Assembly (NCBI GenBank): GCA_012034765.1
Contig: JAAUOU010000042.1
Location: forward strand, 1 to 36,848
Origin: Pleurocapsaceae cyanobacterium CSU_1_1
GTDB lineage: Bacteria; Cyanobacteriota; Cyanobacteriia; Cyanobacteriales; Xenococcaceae
Direction of reading: 5' to 3'
Length of the DNA: 36,848 bases
Positions 25,933 to 35,524 of this stretch are shown here, piece after piece. Numbering within the stretch: position 1 is the stretch's first letter; each line of letters starts with the position of its first letter. The notes under the pieces are model-generated. The model worked only from the letters and a program-made list of their open reading frames with translations, did no database searches and was not told where the DNA came from. The translations under genes were made by a program, and so were the position numbers.

Positions 25933-26889
25933 TTAACCTTCATAACGCTCGTAAGCTGCTACTATCTTCTGCACTAGAGGATGACGTACCACATCAGCCT
26001 GAGACAATTCACAAAAAGCAATCCCTTCAACATTACGTAGAATCCTGCGAGACACCACTAATCCTGAATCTTGGCTAGCAGGTAAGTCAGTCTGAGTAAT
26101 ATCTCCTGTGACTACCATTTTTGACCCAAAGCCTAAACGAGTTAGCACCATTTTTAGCTGTGCAGGAGTGGTGTTTTGTGCCTCATCAACAATCACAAAA
26201 GCATTTGATAAGGTACGTCCTCGCATATATGCTAGAGGAGCAACCTCAATTTTACCTCGCTCCATTAAATCGGGAATTTTTTCGGCATCAATAAATTCAT
26301 AAAGGGCATCGTATAAGGGACGCAAAAAAGGATTAACTTTCTCCTGTAAGTCTCCTGGCAAAAATCCTAGCTTTTCCCCTGCCTCAACTGCGGGGCGAGT
26401 TAAAATAATTCTTTCACATTCATCGCTAAGTAGAGCCTTGACTGCCAATACAGCAGCCAGAAAGGTTTTTCCTGTTCCCGCTGGTCCAATACCAAAAGTA
26501 ATATCATATTTTTGAATCGCTTTGACATATTGCTTTTGTTTGAAGGTTTTGGCGCGAATTATTTCACCTTTTTTGGTACGGGCTAAAATATTGCTTTGTA
26601 GATCTCTATATTCTTCCGTCCTACCAGTATCGATCGCCTGAAACGCTGTTAAGAGATCTGGTTCAGATAGAGGCTTGCCTAACGACCACAACGGTTCTAG
26701 GGTTATAATCGCTTTCGCACAACGTTCCACTGCTTTAGCCTGTCCTTGTAAGAGCAAATCTTGTCCCCGCAAGACCAGATTAACTCCCGTCTGTCGCGAT
26801 AGAAATTGGAGATTTTGCTCTTTGATTCCTGCAAGGGCGATCGCACTTTGACTATCTGGCAGTTGAATTGTTTGAGACGTTTGGGTCAT
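25933..26889 (-). CDS. phoH: PhoH family ATPase
   Basis: 318 residues. N-terminal KH-like region (LSRQTGVNLVLRGQDLLL), then the P-loop GIGPAGTGKTFLAAVLA, TRPAVEAGEKLGFLPGD, the Walker B VDEAQNTTPAQLKM and sensor TGDITQTDLP. The order and length match PhoH-like proteins related to helicases and implicated in RNA metabolism. The phosphate link of the name is historical; no Pho box was seen here. Convergent with murT. Confidence 0.9.
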   Translation of the reverse strand: MTQTSQTIQLPDSQSAIALAGIKEQNLQFLSRQTGVNLVLRGQDLLLQGQAKAVERCAKAIITLEPLWSLGKPLSEPDLLTAFQAIDTGRTEEYRDLQSNILARTKKGEIIRAKTFKQKQYVKAIQKYDITFGIGPAGTGKTFLAAVLAVKALLSDECERIILTRPAVEAGEKLGFLPGDLQEKVNPFLRPLYDALYEFIDAEKIPDLMERGKIEVAPLAYMRGRTLSNAFVIVDEAQNTTPAQLKMVLTRLGFGSKMVVTGDITQTDLPASQDSGLVVSRRILRNVEGIAFCELSQADVVRHPLVQKIVAAYERYEG

Positions 26890-27134
26890 ATAATATATTA
26901 GCTTGGGACTTTAACTCTTATCTTACAAGTTCTTTTGGGCAATATTATCCCCAGCTTTAAAACCAAGTATTTCATACGTATTGTTTTTGTCATCTGAACT
27001 TTTGCTGAGGTTTTTAGCGATCGCCAACTAAGATAAAATATTTAAATTTTTATGCTGAAGCGACACTAACCTGTTACCGATGACAGGTAATTGGCTAATG
27101 CACACGAGTATATGTACTTATCTATTTTTAAAAA

Positions 27135-27206
27135 CTCCCCAGGTAGGATTTGAACCTACGACCAATCGATTAACAGTCGACCGCTCTGCCACTGAGCTAC
27201 TGAGGA
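27135..27206 (-). tRNA. tRNA-Asn (GTT anticodon)
   Basis: Minus-strand cloverleaf: acceptor TCCTCAG/CTGGGGA with one G-U pair, D-arm AGCTCAGTGGCAGAGC, anticodon loop CTGTTAA, T-arm CGTAGGTTCAAATCCTACC, discriminator G. CCA not encoded. Confidence 0.95.
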
Positions 27207-27285
27207 TTGCTCTATTAGCACTAAATAATAATAGCGAATGCCCCTGCACTTGGCAAGTATTTCTTTAAAACTAACGCTGTTGAGA

Positions 27286-27752
27286 TCAAATCATGTTGAA
27301 AAATGCGTCATTTAACTCGTAACCAAACAACTGCGCCATGGACTTCAGACGCGATCGCTCAGGAATTTCCTGTTCTTTTAACCAGTCTGACAAGACAAAG
27401 ATTTTATTCATGACAAAAATCTCCAACGCTTCTGGATTAAATATAATACCCTCATTGCGATTGAACTGATGTGGAACCAGCATGGCAGCATAGCGAGCTA
27501 GTTCTCCCGCTTTCCAATCTAGCAGAAACGGCAGCCAAGGATAGGTGGTATCCAAACGAACATACCACAGTCTGATTTCAGGAATCTCTGATAGCTCGCG
27601 CGGATCGTTTTCTGAGCGTTCAAAAGAGATCGCTAACTGTAGTTGCTGTTCATAGTCGGCAATTTTTGCTAACCAGGGCGTAATTTGGTTTTTTACTGAT
27701 GATAAATTTAAACAGGCGATCGCTGATGATCCAAGGCTATTTTTACAGTCAC
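27286..27752 (-). CDS. CRR6-family NDH-1 assembly factor (frameshifted near the N-terminus)
   Basis: Most of the protein reads cleanly in one frame: ITPWLAKIADYEQQLQLAIS, SENDPRELSEIPEIRLWYVR, DTTYPWLPFLLDWKAGELAR, YAAMLVPHQFNRNEGI, FNPEALEIFVMNKIFVL and LKSMAQLFGYELNDAFF. This is the CRR6 family, which matures the NdhI iron-sulfur subunit of the NDH-1 complex. No ATG, GTG or TTG opens this frame upstream. A GTG at 27752 opens the neighbouring frame (VTVKIALDHQ) and joins it if one base is added next to the HIP1 octamer at 27716-27723. The joined length is about 155 residues, normal for the family. Confidence 0.82.
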
Positions 27753-27778
27753 AATTAATATTACAAAAATAGAGGAGT

Positions 27779-27890
27779 TTAAGTTTGATTAAGCTAAACT
27801 TAACGAAGTAAACTCAAGACTCATTGTCTTATAAAGCAGGTTACTGTTTACTTTACTAGTTTTTAGATAGACATTTAGCTTAAATTTAAG
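27779..27890. promoter_or_regulatory. TTAAG-type palindromes upstream of the Fur-family gene
   Basis: An inverted repeat TTAAGTTT (27779-27786) / AAACTTAA (27796-27803) and a 12-base perfect palindrome CTTAAATTTAAG (27879-27890) lie in the divergent spacer between crr6 and the Fur-like gene, with another TTAAGTT half-site near 27923. Repeated palindromes before a PerR/Fur gene suggest autoregulation. AT-rich palindromes arise easily by chance. Confidence 0.45.
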
Positions 27891-27938
27891 TTAAAGTGGT
27901 AATGACTATGTATAGTTTTAAATTAAGTTAGCCTCCCC

Positions 27939-28388
27939 ATGAAAACGACTGAGGCAAGTCCCAAACCAATTAGCTCCTTAGAAGATGCTCTAGCTCGTTG
28001 CCAAGAATTAGGAATGCGAGTTAGCCGTCAGCGTCGCTATGTTTTAGAACTGTTGTGGAAGAACGAAAACCATCTTTCCGCCAGAGAGATCTATGACTTG
28101 CTTAACAAAGAGGGCAAAGAAATTGGTCATACATCGGTGTATCAGAACCTAGAGGCGTTGTCAGCAGGGGGCGTAATCGAGTGTTTAGAGCGCTCAGACG
28201 GCAGGCTCTATGGCAATATTAGCGATTCTCATAGCCACATTAATTGTTTGGATACCAAGCAAATTATCGATTTGCAAATTGAGTTACCCGAATCAATTAT
28301 TAAGCAAATCGAGGAACAGACGGGAGTTTCGATTGTTGATTATCGGATTGACTTTTTTGGCTATAAAAACTCGCCCCCAGCTAAGTAA
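27939..28388 (+). CDS. Fur-family regulator, PerR-like
   Basis: 149 residues. The winged helix is complete (GMRVSRQRRYVLELLW; LSAREIYDLL; IGHTSVYQNLEALSAGGVIE). The metal region reads SHSHINCLDTKQIIDL with His residues and one Cys, lacking the two C-x-x-C structural zinc motifs of canonical Fur. That combination matches cyanobacterial PerR-type peroxide sensors such as Slr1738. Palindromes at 27779-27890 are candidate operators. It diverges from crr6. Confidence 0.82.
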   Translation: MKTTEASPKPISSLEDALARCQELGMRVSRQRRYVLELLWKNENHLSAREIYDLLNKEGKEIGHTSVYQNLEALSAGGVIECLERSDGRLYGNISDSHSHINCLDTKQIIDLQIELPESIIKQIEEQTGVSIVDYRIDFFGYKNSPPAK

Positions 28389-28707
28389 AATTCAATCGCT
28401 TTAATAATTGCCGACCATCAAAGCTGAAAAGCTGATAGCTTACGACTGATAGCTGTATAGAATAATTTTTGTAAGCATAGATATAGAGCAACTTGTGTTC
28501 TTTATGATCAAGATGCGAGAATATTACTTCTCAGTAGGTACGCAAATTGGTCATAAATTCGCGTTTGATCGTCGTGCTTAATTCTTTGGTATGTTTTAAT
28601 ACATTATTTTGATACCATATGCGATCGCAAACGTTAAAATAAAAAAGAACCTTTAAACCCCAAACAGCACAACTCAAACAATCCCCCTGGTATTTATTTA
28701 TAAGAAT
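28389..28707. other. intergenic region upstream of sir
   Basis: 319 bases with no gene. It contains a small hairpin GAGAA...TTCTC near 28516-28530, an NtcA-type palindrome (listed separately), a HIP1 octamer and an A-rich stretch before the sir start. Confidence 0.55.
28589..28602. promoter_or_regulatory. candidate NtcA site
   Basis: GTATGTTTTAATAC fits GTA-N8-TAC exactly and is itself partly palindromic. It lies 105 bases before sir. TACCAT ten bases after it is too close to act as the -10 of a standard class II NtcA promoter, so activation is not certain. Confidence 0.4.
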
Positions 28708-30642
28708 ATGGTTCAGACTCCAATTGAAAAAAAAGTATCCAAAGTAGAAAAATTAAAAGAGCGTAGTAATTTTTTACGTGAACCTCTTTTGACTGAACTG
28801 CAACAGGATACAACCCACTTTAGCGAAGATGGGACTCAAATTCTCAAGTTTCACGGCTCCTACCAGCAAGACAACCGCGATCATCGAGTTAAGGGTCAAG
28901 AAAAAGACTATCAGATGATGCTGCGGACTCGCAGTCCAGGAGGATTTGTTCCACCACAATTATTTTTGGCTTTAGATCGTCTTGCCGAAGAATATGGCAA
29001 TCATACCTTGCGGATCACAACTCGTCAGGGGTTTCAGATTCACGGAATTTTGAAACAAAACATGAAAAAGGTGATCCAGACGATTTTGCATAACATGGGT
29101 TCAACCCTAAGTGCCTGTGGAGATGTTAACCGCAACGTCATGTCTCCTCCTGCACCGTTTCAGAACAAGCCTGAATACCAGTATGCATTTAAATATGCCA
29201 ATAATATTGCCGATCTGTTAAATCCTCAAAGCGGTGCTTATTACGAGATCTGGCTAGATGGAGAAAAAGCTATTACTGTCGAGGAAGCTCCTGAAGTTAA
29301 GGCTGCTAGGCAAAGTAAAGGCAGAGGAATGATTGTTGAAAATAGCCTTGAGCCGATTTATGGGGAGCAGTTTTTACCTCGTAAGTTTAAAATCTGCGTT
29401 ACTGTACCTGGAGATAACTCAGTTGATGTTTATACCCACGATATTAGTTTGGTAGTAATGACTAATAAGAAGGGTGAACTTCAGGGATTCAATGTTCTTG
29501 CTGGGGGTGGTTTAGGGCGTACTCACAATAAAGAAGAAACCTTTGCGCGGATCTCGGATGAAATTGGCTATGTAGATCGAGCTGATATTTATGATTTAGT
29601 TAAAGCAATTGTCGCTACTCAAAGAGATTATGGCGATCGCGCTAACCGTCGTCATTCGCGAATGAAATATTTGCTTCACGATTGGGGAGTTGAGAGATTC
29701 AAAGCTAAAGTTGAGTCTTATTTCGGCAAAGAACTCAAGCCCTATAAAAAGCTGCCAGCTTGGCAATATCAAGACTTTTTAGGCTGGCACGAACAGGGAG
29801 ATGGCAACTGGTTCTTCGGGATCGGGGTGGAAAACGGCAGAGTTAAAGATGAAGGTGCTTTTCAATTAAAAACTGCCTTAAGAGAAATCGTGCAGCAGTT
29901 AAATCTGCCCATGCGCCTTTCTCCTAACCACAATATTATCCTCTACGAAATTTCTCCAGAACATAAAGCAACTGTTGAAAACATTCTCAACAATCGGGGC
30001 ATAATTACCGATCCCCAGGCGATCGAACCACTAACTCGCTATTCTATGGCTTGTCCTGCTCTGCCTACCTGCGGACTAGCAGTTACGGAATCTGAGCGAG
30101 CTTTACCAGGAATCACCGATCAAATTAGGACATTATTGAATAAACTAGGAATGGCAGATGAACACTTCGTGATGCGGATGACTGGGTGTCCTAACGGTTG
30201 CGCTCGTCCCTACATGGCAGAGCTAGGTTTTGTCGGCAGCGCACCAGGGAAATACCAAATCTGGCTGGGAGGAACACCTAACCAAACTCAGCTAGCCCAA
30301 CCTTATGAGCAGCAAATGCCCGTAGATGAGCTAGAAACCTTCTTTGAGCCTATATTTGTCTTCTTTAAGCAGAGTCGCCAATCTAAGGAAAGCTTTGGTT
30401 CATTCTGTAGTCGCGTCGGATTCACTGCCATTCGTAATTTTGCTGAAAACTACACTTTAGGAAGCCATATGGATACAGATAATACTATTAAACCCAAATT
30501 TCGCAAAAATCAGCGTCGTGTTAGCGTTCCCGATCATCTTTTCCCTCGCTTAAAAGAGATTGCCGAAAAAGAAGGCAGACCAATGAATCAAATTATTGCC
30601 GATGCTTTAAGCGACTACTTTACTAAAAGTAAAGAAGCATAA
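28708..30642 (+). CDS. sir: ferredoxin-dependent sulfite reductase with C-terminal RHH-like tail
   Basis: 644 residues. Duplicated siroheme-binding halves are visible ([44 protein letters not shown]). The cluster ligands are Cys449-x5-Cys455 in CPALPTC and Cys494-x3-Cys498 in [19 protein letters not shown]. The siroheme-anion residues (R-x-x-x and K-rich loop around [10 protein letters not shown]) are in place. The enzyme reduces sulfite to sulfide with ferredoxin. Residues about 603-640 ([20 protein letters not shown] and [14 protein letters not shown]) look like a ribbon-helix-helix DNA-binding motif fused to the end. A rho-independent terminator follows at 30817-30839. Confidence 0.92.
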   Translation: MVQTPIEKKVSKVEKLKERSNFLREPLLTELQQDTTHFSEDGTQILKFHGSYQQDNRDHRVKGQEKDYQMMLRTRSPGGFVPPQLFLALDRLAEEYGNHTLRITTRQGFQIHGILKQNMKKVIQTILHNMGSTLSACGDVNRNVMSPPAPFQNKPEYQYAFKYANNIADLLNPQSGAYYEIWLDGEKAITVEEAPEVKAARQSKGRGMIVENSLEPIYGEQFLPRKFKICVTVPGDNSVDVYTHDISLVVMTNKKGELQGFNVLAGGGLGRTHNKEETFARISDEIGYVDRADIYDLVKAIVATQRDYGDRANRRHSRMKYLLHDWGVERFKAKVESYFGKELKPYKKLPAWQYQDFLGWHEQGDGNWFFGIGVENGRVKDEGAFQLKTALREIVQQLNLPMRLSPNHNIILYEISPEHKATVENILNNRGIITDPQAIEPLTRYSMACPALPTCGLAVTESERALPGITDQIRTLLNKLGMADEHFVMRMTGCPNGCARPYMAELGFVGSAPGKYQIWLGGTPNQTQLAQPYEQQMPVDELETFFEPIFVFFKQSRQSKESFGSFCSRVGFTAIRNFAENYTLGSHMDTDNTIKPKFRKNQRRVSVPDHLFPRLKEIAEKEGRPMNQIIADALSDYFTKSKEA

Positions 30643-30687
30643 TTAGCATAATTAAGATTTTTGTCTGAATCTGACTTACTAGGCTGC

Positions 30688-30811
30688 CAATACTTCTCGT
30701 TTAACAACTAATAGAAAAACTAGAACAGTAGGGAATTGGGGCATTAGGGGATTGGGGCTTAATCATTTCCCTAAATCCCTAAATCCCTAAATCCCTAAAC
30801 GAGAAGTATTG
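30688..30811. mobile_element. 124-bp MITE-like insertion with perfect TIRs and 10-bp target duplication
   Basis: The left end CAATACTTCTCGTTTA (30688-30703) and right end TAAACGAGAAGTATTG (30796-30811) are perfect 16-base inverted repeats. ACTAGGCTGC is directly duplicated on both sides (30678-30687 and 30812-30821), as expected of a target-site duplication. The inside has no gene: a G-rich stretch and repeated CCCTAAAT octamers. Removing the element and one copy of the duplication would restore a continuous sir terminator region. Confidence 0.8.
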
Positions 30812-30816
30812 ACTAG

Positions 30817-30839
30817 GCTGCTACTTAGCAGCTTTTTTT
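30817..30839 (+). terminator. rho-independent terminator of sir
   Basis: GCTGC (30817-30821) pairs with GCAGC (30828-30832) around a 6-base loop and is followed by seven T. The left arm lies inside the right copy of the 10-bp target duplication of the neighbouring element. Confidence 0.85.
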
Positions 30840-30881
30840 GCATGAAGATTAATGAGCAAACTAGCAATTAATTATCGGTAA

Positions 30882-32315
30882 TTACATAGGTAGAGAAATT
30901 GTAAATTTGGTATTTCCAGGCAGGGTCATTTTGCCAGAAAGTAGCTGAACAGCAATGCTACCATCATGTTGCTCAATAATTTGTTTAGCGATCGCCAATC
31001 CTAAACCTGCTTTCCCTTCTGCGGATTTAGTAGTGAAAAATGGATCGCAGAGTTTGTCTAAGAGATCTTGGCTAATACTCGCTCCTGTATCAATCAGATC
31101 GACCATTAGATGATTTTGCTTTTGGTAGAGATTAATCGTGAGTATGCCGTGAGTACCAATGGCTTCGATCGCATTTTGGAGTAAATGGAAGTAAGCTTTT
31201 TGTAGTGCTTCAGGGTAACAGTTAATGGTTGAAACTGGACTATACCGTTTGATAATTTGCACTCCAGGAGGGACGTAAGCAATTGAGCTGAGGGCTTTTT
31301 CGAGGATATTTTCTAAGTTAGCAAGACGTTTGGGAGTTTTACTATAGCTATGATAAGCATAGTCTTCAAAAGCCGAAATTAACTTACTAATCTTAAGCGT
31401 GGAGTCGTTAATGTTGTTGACGTTTTTATCTAGATTAATAATTAGGCTGGCATTATCCAAGATTTCCCAATAGTTTTCGCTAGCAAAAAGTGGTAAAAAG
31501 TCTTCTATTTCCTCATTAAACCCCATTTCAATCAGAACATCAGCAATTTTAGCTGTTTCTTTGATTTTAAATTTGGCTAACTTAGCAACAATCAGATTTT
31601 TTAACTCTTGTCTGGCAAGATCTGACAATAGAGGATTAATTTGATTATCTTGAGCCTGTTTTAACAGGGTGGTAAAATATTTCTGCTGCTGAGGAGACAT
31701 TTGAGCCAGAAAAAAAGGAATATTTTGGAGAGTAGCCTTGCCAAACTGCCTAATTTCATCAAGAGTATGGTTAATTTCAGCGACAGGGGTATTAATTTGT
31801 TGACTAATGCCTGAAGTGATTTTAGCTAAAGCTAGATTTTGTTGAGATTCAAACTCTTGTTTCTGACTTTCTTTGAGTTGAATAATAGTTTTTCTAAGCT
31901 GCTCATTTTTGGCTTTTAACTGTTTTTGCAGGCTTTTTACAACTAGCTGATTTTTAATCCGCATCAGCACTTCATGAATCTGAAAAGGCTTGCTAATATA
32001 ATCCGCACCACCGATCGCAAAAGCCTTAACCTTATCTACAGCCTCATTCCCCGCACTGATAAAAATGATGGGAATGTCTTTGGTTTTAGGATTAGTTTTT
32101 AGCTGTTTACACACCTCATAGCCATTGAGATCGGGCATCATCACATCTAAAAGAATCAAATCGGGCGGATTAATCTCGGCAGCGGAAAGAGCTAGCTTAC
32201 CATTGGGTACAGGTCTAACTTTGTAATCATATTTAGTCAGAAGATCTACGAGTAAATGTAGATTTTGGGGAGTGTCATCCACAATCAGAATGTTGTTCAA
32301 CTCCCGAGCTGCCAT
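30882..32315 (-). CDS. response regulator-histidine kinase protein lacking the phosphoacceptor His
   Basis: 477 residues. Receiver domain 1-120 with phosphoacceptor Asp57 (LILLDVMMP) and Lys109. A coiled coil follows (about 125-165). The region where DHp domains read G-x-x-H-E-I-x-x-P is GISQQINTP (169-177), so Gln172 replaces the His. The ATPase domain is intact (LLQNAIEAI; DTGASIS; GLGLAIAKQIIEQHDG). A long helical insert (about 190-310) between the two is common in cyanobacterial relatives. The protein may bind ATP but should not autophosphorylate at the usual site. It lies 31 bases downstream of the Amt-kinase gene on the same strand, probably one operon. Confidence 0.82.
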   Translation of the reverse strand: MAARELNNILIVDDTPQNLHLLVDLLTKYDYKVRPVPNGKLALSAAEINPPDLILLDVMMPDLNGYEVCKQLKTNPKTKDIPIIFISAGNEAVDKVKAFAIGGADYISKPFQIHEVLMRIKNQLVVKSLQKQLKAKNEQLRKTIIQLKESQKQEFESQQNLALAKITSGISQQINTPVAEINHTLDEIRQFGKATLQNIPFFLAQMSPQQQKYFTTLLKQAQDNQINPLLSDLARQELKNLIVAKLAKFKIKETAKIADVLIEMGFNEEIEDFLPLFASENYWEILDNASLIINLDKNVNNINDSTLKISKLISAFEDYAYHSYSKTPKRLANLENILEKALSSIAYVPPGVQIIKRYSPVSTINCYPEALQKAYFHLLQNAIEAIGTHGILTINLYQKQNHLMVDLIDTGASISQDLLDKLCDPFFTTKSAEGKAGLGLAIAKQIIEQHDGSIAVQLLSGKMTLPGNTKFTISLPM

Positions 32316-32346
32316 TAATTTTTCACTATTTAATCCTGAAATAATC

Positions 32347-35235
32347 CTAATTAAAAGGTAGTAAGTTCAAAATATGCTCGTATTCAAAATTACTAATATG
32401 TTGCTCAATTGTCTGAGCTAGCAGTTTGTTTTCTTGTCCAATCTGTTGAGTAATCTGCTTAATTTTATCTAAATCAATTTCCATAATTGATTGCTGAAGT
32501 TCTAGTAGTAATTCATGAGATATTTCCTCAAAAGCATGGTCATTTAAAGCCAGTAGTAATAGTGATTCGGCGGTATTATCTTCTGTATCTTCAGCATAGG
32601 TATAGCACACCCCCAAATGCTTCGTCATCATCAACAATAATTCATCGGTTTTGAATGGTTTGCGCAGGAAATCATCACAACCCATTGCCATAATTTGAAC
32701 TCGTTCTGTTTCTAAAGCGCTAGCAGTTAAAGCAATAATTTTAGGGATTTGGCGATTATCTTTTAGATAACCTGGGCGATCGCTTTTAATGATTTTAATG
32801 GTTTCTTCCCCGCTCAGATTAGGCATTTTAAGATCCATCAAGATCAAGTCTGGCTGCCAAGATTGCCAAAGAGCGATCGCTTCTACTCCATCGACTGCGG
32901 TGCAAAGGGCGAAACCCAATGGTTGCAATAGCTGGAGCAATAATTCGCGATTTAGTTCGCGATCGTCTACAATCAGAATTCGCGGTTGGGGTTGATTCGG
33001 TGCTAGGGCAATGATTGACTGAGGGGTGGTAATCTTATTAGGCAAAATTTCACTAGGAGGAATTTGTTCTGAGGGAACGGCTTGTGTCTGAATTTCAAAG
33101 CGGAAAATACTTCCTCGATCGACAACCGACTGAACCTGAAGATCTCCTCCCATAAGCTGCACGAATTTACGACTGATGGTTAGTCCTAATCCTGTACCCT
33201 CCTGAGATTTTCTGCCCGATTTAGTTTGTGTAAAAGGTTCAAACAAATGTTTTAGTTCTTCAGGTGCAATCCCTTCTCCTGTGTCTTCTACCTCAAAAGT
33301 TAGCAGGATTAATTGATCTGGTTTATCTGCTTCCATATTTAAAGTAGGAAAAATCCTTACTTCAACTTTTCCCTGACTAGTAAACTTAAGAGCATTATTG
33401 AGTAAATTAATCAAAACCTGACGTAGTTTACGCTCATCTGCCAGAATGTATCGTGGTGTAAGAGGAGCAATGGTAAAACTAAGGTTCAGATTAGCGCTAG
33501 CAGCTTGAAGAATAAACATTTGCTCAAGATCATCAAGCAAAGCCGAAAGATCGAACTGGCTGATAGATAAATCTAATTGTTCTGCCTCCATCTTGGAAAG
33601 ATCTAAGACATTATTAATTAAGGAGAGTAAGTGTTCTCCACTGCGATTGATGATCCCGATCTGTCTTTGTTCTGCCTTTGGTAAATTTTGACTGCGCGCC
33701 ATCAGTTGAGCAAAACCAAGAATCGCGTTGAGAGGAGTTCTCAGTTCATGACTCATGGTGGCAATAAAAGTACTTTTGGCTTGGTTCGCTATCTCAGCTT
33801 TTTCCTTGGCGGTAGATAATTCAGCAGTACGTTGCTTAATTTTCTGTTCCAACTCGATGTTAAACTGCTGTAGCTGCTGATGAGAAGCTTCTAGAGAATC
33901 AATCACCTGATTATAATGTCGGGCGACGTAACCAATTTCGGTGAAAGGTTCTTCAGGAACTCGTAAACTAAGATCGCGATCGCTTGCTTGACGCTCCATT
34001 ACCCGCAACATTTCATACACCGCACTTTTGGCGTAGTGTTCCGATACATTTAAACCACGATCTTCATCCTCTAAGGAGACTCTTAACGGCATCAAACGGT
34101 TAATTAACTGGAGTAAAATCCAAGTCCCCCCAAATGCCCATAAACCACAGACGATTATGCCCCATAGCTGGATTAATAACTGAGCAACTCGACTCGATTC
34201 ACTATTAAGAACATCGGGATTACCCACCAGTGCTACTGCCAAAGTTCCCCAGATCCCACCCCCCAAATGAACGGGGATGGCATCCACCGCATCATCAATA
34301 CGCCAATAGATTAGCCCCTGGCTGACTAGTAGCATAACTGCACCACCTACTGCTCCAATGGCGATCGCCACTACGGGATGAACAGCATTACAAACAGCGG
34401 TAATCGAAACTAATCCCGCTAACGAACCATTAATTAAAACTTCTGCCTTATTTGTTTTTAACTTTTGCCAACCAATCAAGCTGGCACAGATCATTCCTGC
34501 TGCACCCGACAGTAACGTATTGAGAACGGTTAAAGATATACTGGCGATCGTTGGCGTTACACTACCAGCATTAAAACCGAACCATCCCAGCCAAATCAGC
34601 ATCACCCCCAGCACAGAAAAAGGTAAGTTAGAAGCATAGATTCCGCGGAATTTACTAGAACTACTAGAGCGATCGAATCTTCCTGTCCTCGATCCCACAA
34701 CCAAAATAACTGCTAAAGAAACCCATCCCCCGACGCTATGTACCACCGTCGCTCCAGCAACATCGATAAATCCTAGTCGTTCTAAATAGCCAAAATCACT
34801 ACTAAAACCATGACTGTTCCAAGCCCAATGAGCCAAGAAAGGATAGATTAATCCTGAAATAATCGCGGTGACAATTACATAAGCTCTAAACTTCAACCTC
34901 TCGGCACTAGCACCAGAAACAATGGTAGTGGCAGTACTACAAAACATCATCTGGAAGAGAAAGAACACCATTTCTTCAGAAGAAAAATATTCAGGACTAA
35001 AGAAAAAACGATCTGCGCCAAAAATCCCCAACCTCGAACTTCCAAAGGCGATACCATACCCTACAGCCCAAAAAATCAGGATCGAAATACCTAGATCAAC
35101 AAGATTTTTGATCGCCACGTTGATACTATTTTTGCTACGGGTTAACCCCGACTCCAGACACATAAATCCTGGCTGCATGACGAAAACCAGAAAAGTATTA
35201 AATATCAACCAGAGAGAGTTGGAGTTGATCGGCAT
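32347..35235 (-). CDS. Amt ammonium channel-histidine kinase-receiver fusion
   Basis: 962 residues. Residues 1-400 are an Amt/Rh channel: [18 protein letters not shown], the pore histidines His166 ([10 protein letters not shown]) and His323 ([11 protein letters not shown]), FGFNAGS and the CTR-like [22 protein letters not shown]/coiled-coil linker follows (about 405-480), then HisKA with His496 in [19 protein letters not shown], an ATPase domain ([25 protein letters not shown]), a receiver with Asp801 ([11 protein letters not shown]) and a helical C-terminus with one His-rich stretch. Fusion of Amt to a kinase makes an ammonium sensor, as described for anammox Amt5. The downstream RR-HK is the likely partner. 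Confidence 0.92.
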   Translation of the reverse strand: MPINSNSLWLIFNTFLVFVMQPGFMCLESGLTRSKNSINVAIKNLVDLGISILIFWAVGYGIAFGSSRLGIFGADRFFFSPEYFSSEEMVFFLFQMMFCSTATTIVSGASAERLKFRAYVIVTAIISGLIYPFLAHWAWNSHGFSSDFGYLERLGFIDVAGATVVHSVGGWVSLAVILVVGSRTGRFDRSSSSSKFRGIYASNLPFSVLGVMLIWLGWFGFNAGSVTPTIASISLTVLNTLLSGAAGMICASLIGWQKLKTNKAEVLINGSLAGLVSITAVCNAVHPVVAIAIGAVGGAVMLLVSQGLIYWRIDDAVDAIPVHLGGGIWGTLAVALVGNPDVLNSESSRVAQLLIQLWGIIVCGLWAFGGTWILLQLINRLMPLRVSLEDEDRGLNVSEHYAKSAVYEMLRVMERQASDRDLSLRVPEEPFTEIGYVARHYNQVIDSLEASHQQLQQFNIELEQKIKQRTAELSTAKEKAEIANQAKSTFIATMSHELRTPLNAILGFAQLMARSQNLPKAEQRQIGIINRSGEHLLSLINNVLDLSKMEAEQLDLSISQFDLSALLDDLEQMFILQAASANLNLSFTIAPLTPRYILADERKLRQVLINLLNNALKFTSQGKVEVRIFPTLNMEADKPDQLILLTFEVEDTGEGIAPEELKHLFEPFTQTKSGRKSQEGTGLGLTISRKFVQLMGGDLQVQSVVDRGSIFRFEIQTQAVPSEQIPPSEILPNKITTPQSIIALAPNQPQPRILIVDDRELNRELLLQLLQPLGFALCTAVDGVEAIALWQSWQPDLILMDLKMPNLSGEETIKIIKSDRPGYLKDNRQIPKIIALTASALETERVQIMAMGCDDFLRKPFKTDELLLMMTKHLGVCYTYAEDTEDNTAESLLLLALNDHAFEEISHELLLELQQSIMEIDLDKIKQITQQIGQENKLLAQTIEQHISNFEYEHILNLLPFN

Positions 35236-35524
35236 TGCTGATTTAAAAACTAAGATTAAGATTAAATAGTTAATTTAAAATATATAATCTTTTATATCTG
35301 AAATTAGTTAGATTTAGTTATTCTGAGCAAAAAAAGATAAGTTTGATCGGCTCGAAGGACTTTTCGCCCCTATTATGTGTGTAGGAAATATATATAGCCG
35401 TGCAAAGTTAAATTAGGACAAGTCTAGTTAACTGTTCGTAGGTAGTAGGTAGTAGGTAATAAGTGTCCTAACTGAAATACGTATTGCTATATGTAGGAAA
35501 CGCAATTTAATTTGAGATGAGAAA
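35236..35524. other. intergenic region between the Amt-kinase and hpnB
   Basis: 289 bases between divergent genes. It holds three GTAGGTA tandem units (35438-35461), a half GGGGCGAA-type arm (TTCGCCCCTA near 35358) and AT-rich promoter DNA. No GTA-N8-TAC site was found in it. Confidence 0.6.

Noticed and set aside
27069-27088. Small inverted repeat ACCTGT...ACAGGT near tRNA-Asn
   Set aside because: Arms of 6 bases with no T-run and no adjacent gene end; could be chance.
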